The translations under genes and the position numbers were made by a program. Positions 61,478 to 64,000 of a DNA stretch of 64,000 nucleotides are shown here, one piece after another. Positions within the stretch are counted from its first letter, which is position 1. Each line of letters starts with the position of its first letter. Origin of the DNA: Streptomyces regalis. GTDB lineage: Bacteria > Actinomycetota > Actinomycetes > Streptomycetales > Streptomycetaceae. Under the pieces are notes generated by a model. The model searched no databases and was not told where the DNA came from. It saw nothing but the letters and a program-made list of their open reading frames with translations. The stretch is from positions 1 to 64,000 of the forward strand of contig NZ_LLZG01000277.1 in NCBI RefSeq assembly GCF_001509475.1, in the 5' to 3' direction.

Positions 61478-62185
61478 TCAGGACCTGGTCGGCAGGCGTC
61501 GGCGGCGCGGGCGGGCGGTGGCCTCGGCGAGCAGGGCGTGGATCTGGCGCACCGCGTCGCCCGGGTGGGTGGCAGGGGTGGCGAAGGGCAGGCGGACGTC
61601 GTGGTGGGAGTCCGGCGTCTCCAGCCGGAGCACCAGGCCGTGGCGGTCGAGACGCAGCGGCCGCACGCCGGTCGCGCCGAGCTGCTCCCGGGCCGGGAGC
61701 AGGCGGGCGAGCGGGGCCACGGTGTCGGTGTGGGCCGCGTCCAGCCGGGCCAGCATCTCCGCCTCGTGGGTGGCCAGCAGGTCGGGGGCGGCCAGGGTCA
61801 GTTCGTCGAGGCCGATGGAGGTCGTCCCGCCATCCTGCTTGAGTACCGCCCGGGCCGGGTGGAACACCAGGGTCTTCGGGCCGAGCGCGCTGAGCCGGCC
61901 GCCCAGTGTCAGCCGGGCGCGCACCCGCTCGCGCACGGAGACGGGCGCGATGTCGGTGAACTCCACGAGGGCGGCCAGGTCACCGTGGGGTGCCACCGCG
62001 AGCTCGGCGGCCAGCTGGCCGTCCGGCGGGTTGTGCAGGAGCAGTCGTGCGGCCGCGTCGACGGTGTGCAGGCCGATCAGCTCGATGCGTTGGCCCTGCG
62101 TGGTGACGGTCAGGGAGCCGGCCGCCGCGAGCACCGAGCGGGCGCGCTCGGCGGGCGTCGGCTCAGGGCAGGTGGCAGCAGACAT
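61478..62185 (-). CDS. DUF2470/FMN-split-barrel (haem-utilisation type) protein
   Basis: A 235-residue protein. The N-terminal two-thirds resemble the FMN-binding split barrel of HugZ/PPOX proteins (LTVTTQGQRIELIGLHTVDA, GDLAALVEFTDIAPV, RLTLGGRLSALGPKT), and the C-terminal third is a DUF2470 domain (DELTLAAPDLLATHEAEMLA with the conserved His). Proteins of this kind bind haem or take part in haem breakdown. A good iron box (62214) in its promoter supports DmdR1-type iron control. Confidence 0.82.
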   Translation of the reverse strand: MSAATCPEPTPAERARSVLAAAGSLTVTTQGQRIELIGLHTVDAAARLLLHNPPDGQLAAELAVAPHGDLAALVEFTDIAPVSVRERVRARLTLGGRLSALGPKTLVFHPARAVLKQDGGTTSIGLDELTLAAPDLLATHEAEMLARLDAAHTDTVAPLARLLPAREQLGATGVRPLRLDRHGLVLRLETPDSHHDVRLPFATPATHPGDAVRQIHALLAEATARPRRRRLPTRS

Positions 62186-62213
62186 GGGAACCTTTCGATC
62201 CTGCGAGGTCGAG

Positions 62214-62232
62214 TTAGGTAAGCCTAACCTAT
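62214..62232. promoter_or_regulatory. Iron box (DmdR1/DtxR type)
   Basis: TTAGGTAAGCCTAACCTAT on the plus strand matches the actinobacterial iron-box palindrome TTAGGTTAGGCTAACCTAA at 17 or more of 19 positions depending on register. It lies 29 bp upstream of the DUF2470 start and behind the convergent membrane-protein gene end. Confidence 0.85.
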
Positions 62233-62260
62233 CTTCACCTCTTCTGTGGTCGCCGACCCG

Positions 62261-63625
62261 TCACCAACCCGTCAGCAGCAGGTGATTGACGAGCAGCGCG
62301 AGCACCGCCTGCGCAGCGAGCCAGCCGCGCGACCCCCGCAGGAACGCACAGGCAGGCAACAGCCACAGCGCGAACGGCAGCCAGATCCGCTCCGTCTCCG
62401 CCTTGCTCATCCCGGACAGGTCGGCGACGAGCATCGCGACCAGCGCGCCGAGCACGAGGAGTGCCAGCCGGACCTGGGTGCCTTCCGTACGCCGGACCAG
62501 TTGCGCGCCTGCCCGCCGCAGCCCCGCCACCGTCGCCAGGCCCACCATGACGACCGTGCACGCGAAGTTGGCCCACACCCAGTAGCCGTACGGCCGCACG
62601 CCGCCGGCGCCCTGGTAGTAGCGGGTGACCAGCAGCCGGTACGCCTCCCACCAGTCGAAGCCCACGACCGTGAAGGCGACGGGTGCGACCAGGAAGCCGG
62701 CCAGCACGAAGGGCAGGGGGCGGACGCGGTGTGAGCCCAGCAGCAGGACGACGGCCGCGATCACGGCGAAGAGGGTCAGGCCGTAGGAGAGGTACGCCGC
62801 CCAGCCGAAGAGGAGGCCCGAGGCCGGACCCGCCCACCCCGGCCGGTGGCCCGTCACCGCCAACGCCAGGAACGCGACCGCCCACGCGGCGACCGCCGCG
62901 AAGTACCCGTCGGCCGAGGTGCCCACCCACACCGCGGCCGGGGCAAGGACGAGGAAGGGCGCGGCACGGCGGGCGAGTCGCTCGTCGGTCAGGGCGCGTA
63001 CGGCGACGAGGACCGCGACCGCCGCCGTCGTACCGACGGTGATGCACCAGGCTCCCGCCCAGCCGCCACCGCCAAGGCCGATCCGGTCGAGGAGGACGAA
63101 GGTGAGGGTGGCGCCCGGGGGGTGCCCGGCGACATGGGCGGGCCAGTTGTCCGGCGACTCGAGCAGGATGTGGTCGGAGAAGCCCCGCAGGGCGGCGGGG
63201 ATGTCCTGGAAGCGGTCGATGACCCGGAGGTACTCGTGCGGAGTCGTCAGCTGCACCGCGATGCCCCGGTGCCAGCCGTCGACCAGGGCGAGGGACCAGG
63301 TCCAGGCCATGCCGGTGACCCAGGTGGCCAGGAGCAGGGAGCGCCACGGCAGCCGGACCGTGAGTGAGGGGCCGTACGCCACCACGGCCGCCGCGACGGC
63401 GAGCGCGGCCGGTGTGCCGGGGCCGAGATGCGGCTCCCAGTCCGCCAGCAGTGGCGGCCAGTTGACCCGGAGCGTGCCGTGCCGGTGCTGGATCACCGCC
63501 CCGACGACGGCGGCGACCGCGACGAGCAGCGCGGCGGCCGCGGCCGCGTACAGGTCACGGCGGAGGTCACGCTCAGGGGTCTCGGGCAGGTGACGGTCAG
63601 GAGTTTCGGGCAGATCGCGGTTCAC
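62261..63625 (-). CDS. Polytopic membrane protein, glycosyltransferase-like
   Basis: A 454-residue protein with about eleven membrane segments. The first outer loop contains HILLESPDNWPAHVAGHPPG, a pattern seen in actinobacterial membrane mannosyltransferase-like proteins, and further segments include FLVLAPAAVWVGTSADGYFA and WLPFALWLLPACAFL. No certain catalytic Asp pair was found, so the transferase label is tentative. The N-terminal 25 residues carry a short ETP repeat. It is divergent from the gene at 63739. Confidence 0.7.
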   Translation of the reverse strand: MNRDLPETPDRHLPETPERDLRRDLYAAAAAALLVAVAAVVGAVIQHRHGTLRVNWPPLLADWEPHLGPGTPAALAVAAAVVAYGPSLTVRLPWRSLLLATWVTGMAWTWSLALVDGWHRGIAVQLTTPHEYLRVIDRFQDIPAALRGFSDHILLESPDNWPAHVAGHPPGATLTFVLLDRIGLGGGGWAGAWCITVGTTAAVAVLVAVRALTDERLARRAAPFLVLAPAAVWVGTSADGYFAAVAAWAVAFLALAVTGHRPGWAGPASGLLFGWAAYLSYGLTLFAVIAAVVLLLGSHRVRPLPFVLAGFLVAPVAFTVVGFDWWEAYRLLVTRYYQGAGGVRPYGYWVWANFACTVVMVGLATVAGLRRAGAQLVRRTEGTQVRLALLVLGALVAMLVADLSGMSKAETERIWLPFALWLLPACAFLRGSRGWLAAQAVLALLVNHLLLTGW

Positions 63626-63738
63626 GCCTGCACGCTAGGACGGGCGGCCTCCTCCGTACGGCTGACAGGCGCGGACGTCAGAGATTCGTCATGGTTCGCG
63701 GCGGCTTCCCGGCCCCCGCTCCGGCCTACGGTCGGGGC

Positions 63739-64000
63739 ATGGCACGGTTTCCTCTCTCCCCCTTCTCTCCCGCCTTCTGGCGCAGTCCGCTGCGCGGCCC
63801 GTGGCTGACCTCGGTGCTCGGTGTCGTGCTGCTCGGCGGGATCACGGTGCTGTTCGTGACAGGGCTGGTGTCCTACGCCGCCTACAACCCGAACCTGGCG
63901 CCGGTGAACGACAAGACCCCGGACAAGGGGATCCTGGGCTTCTATCTCTTCTCCTGGCCCACCAGCCCGCACTGGCTGTACCGGCTCAACCAGGGCGTCC
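63739..64000 (+). CDS. Probable molybdopterin-dependent oxidoreductase, 5' part only
   Basis: The first 87 codons of a gene that runs off the right edge. It begins MARFPLSPFSPAFWRSPLRG, then a membrane segment (LTSVLGVVLLGGITVLFVTG) and a region ending WPTSPHWLYRLNQGV. Streptomyces YedY-like/sulphite-oxidase-family membrane proteins start this way, with the molybdopterin domain further on. The domain itself is not in the window, so the call rests on the N-terminus. Confidence 0.6.
   Translation, partial: MARFPLSPFSPAFWRSPLRGPWLTSVLGVVLLGGITVLFVTGLVSYAAYNPNLAPVNDKTPDKGILGFYLFSWPTSPHWLYRLNQGV

Overview
The window is a high-GC actinobacterial chromosome segment, almost certainly from Streptomyces. 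The codon third positions are strongly G/C, GTG starts and 4-nt ATGA/GTGA gene overlaps are common, and the content is typical: a PASTA-less Ser/Thr kinase, a SpoIIE-type phosphatase with an RsbW-like domain, ZapE, MurC, an RpiR regulator, and a DmdR-type iron box. No phage, transposase, CRISPR array or rRNA was seen. All functions are assigned by reading motifs and recalled family features; no database search was run.

Layout. 1-8.9 kb: a DUF692 (MNIO) protein running off the left edge with a pentapeptide-repeat tail, a PTH2-type peptidyl-tRNA hydrolase, a small two-gene ABC system, a mini zinc-ribbon protein, a polysaccharide-deacetylase lipoprotein, a receptor Ser/Thr kinase, a Tat-exported PhoX-type phosphatase and a slipin. 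9-11.7 kb: a beta-carbonic anhydrase/SulP transporter pair, followed downstream by an 11-bp tandem array and a hairpin. 11.9-19.3 kb: housekeeping genes (zapE, a RibD-like reductase, murC, msrB, a PP2C phosphatase, an isoaspartyl methyltransferase-like protein, an LPG-synthase-type membrane protein). 19.4-21.9 kb: a large protein of unknown function directly behind an atypical tRNA-Pro(CGG)-like gene.

21.9-43.2 kb is a glycan-utilisation region: two GH3 enzymes, a clan GH-A hydrolase that appears to lack a normal start codon, a GlcNAc-kinase-like protein, a CUT1 sugar ABC transporter, a 1,414-residue GH38 alpha-mannosidase, a GH84 beta-N-acetylglucosaminidase with a YVTN propeller, a SIS-domain protein and an RpiR regulator. 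A 15-bp motif close to TGGTTCAAATCACCA recurs before at least four of these transcription units and suggests one regulon for mannose/GlcNAc-containing glycans, such as N-glycans.

43.3-49.5 kb holds a two-TM membrane protein, a DUF4142 protein, a large GAF-GAF-SpoIIE-HATPase signalling protein behind a perfect Crp-type palindrome, and a secreted alpha/beta-hydrolase peptidase. 49.6-61.4 kb is a ten-gene, almost fully translationally coupled operon: ATP-grasp ligase, DUF364-like Rossmann protein, cysteine-synthase-like PLP enzyme, enolase-superfamily epimerase, MFS exporter, methyltransferase, and a four-part peptide/nickel-type ABC importer. It lies behind a Zur/Fur-like box and is the best candidate here for a little-described system: a small metallophore made, exported and re-imported without NRPS or NIS enzymes. 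61.5-64 kb holds an iron-box-controlled DUF2470 protein, a polytopic membrane protein and the start of a probable molybdopterin oxidoreductase.
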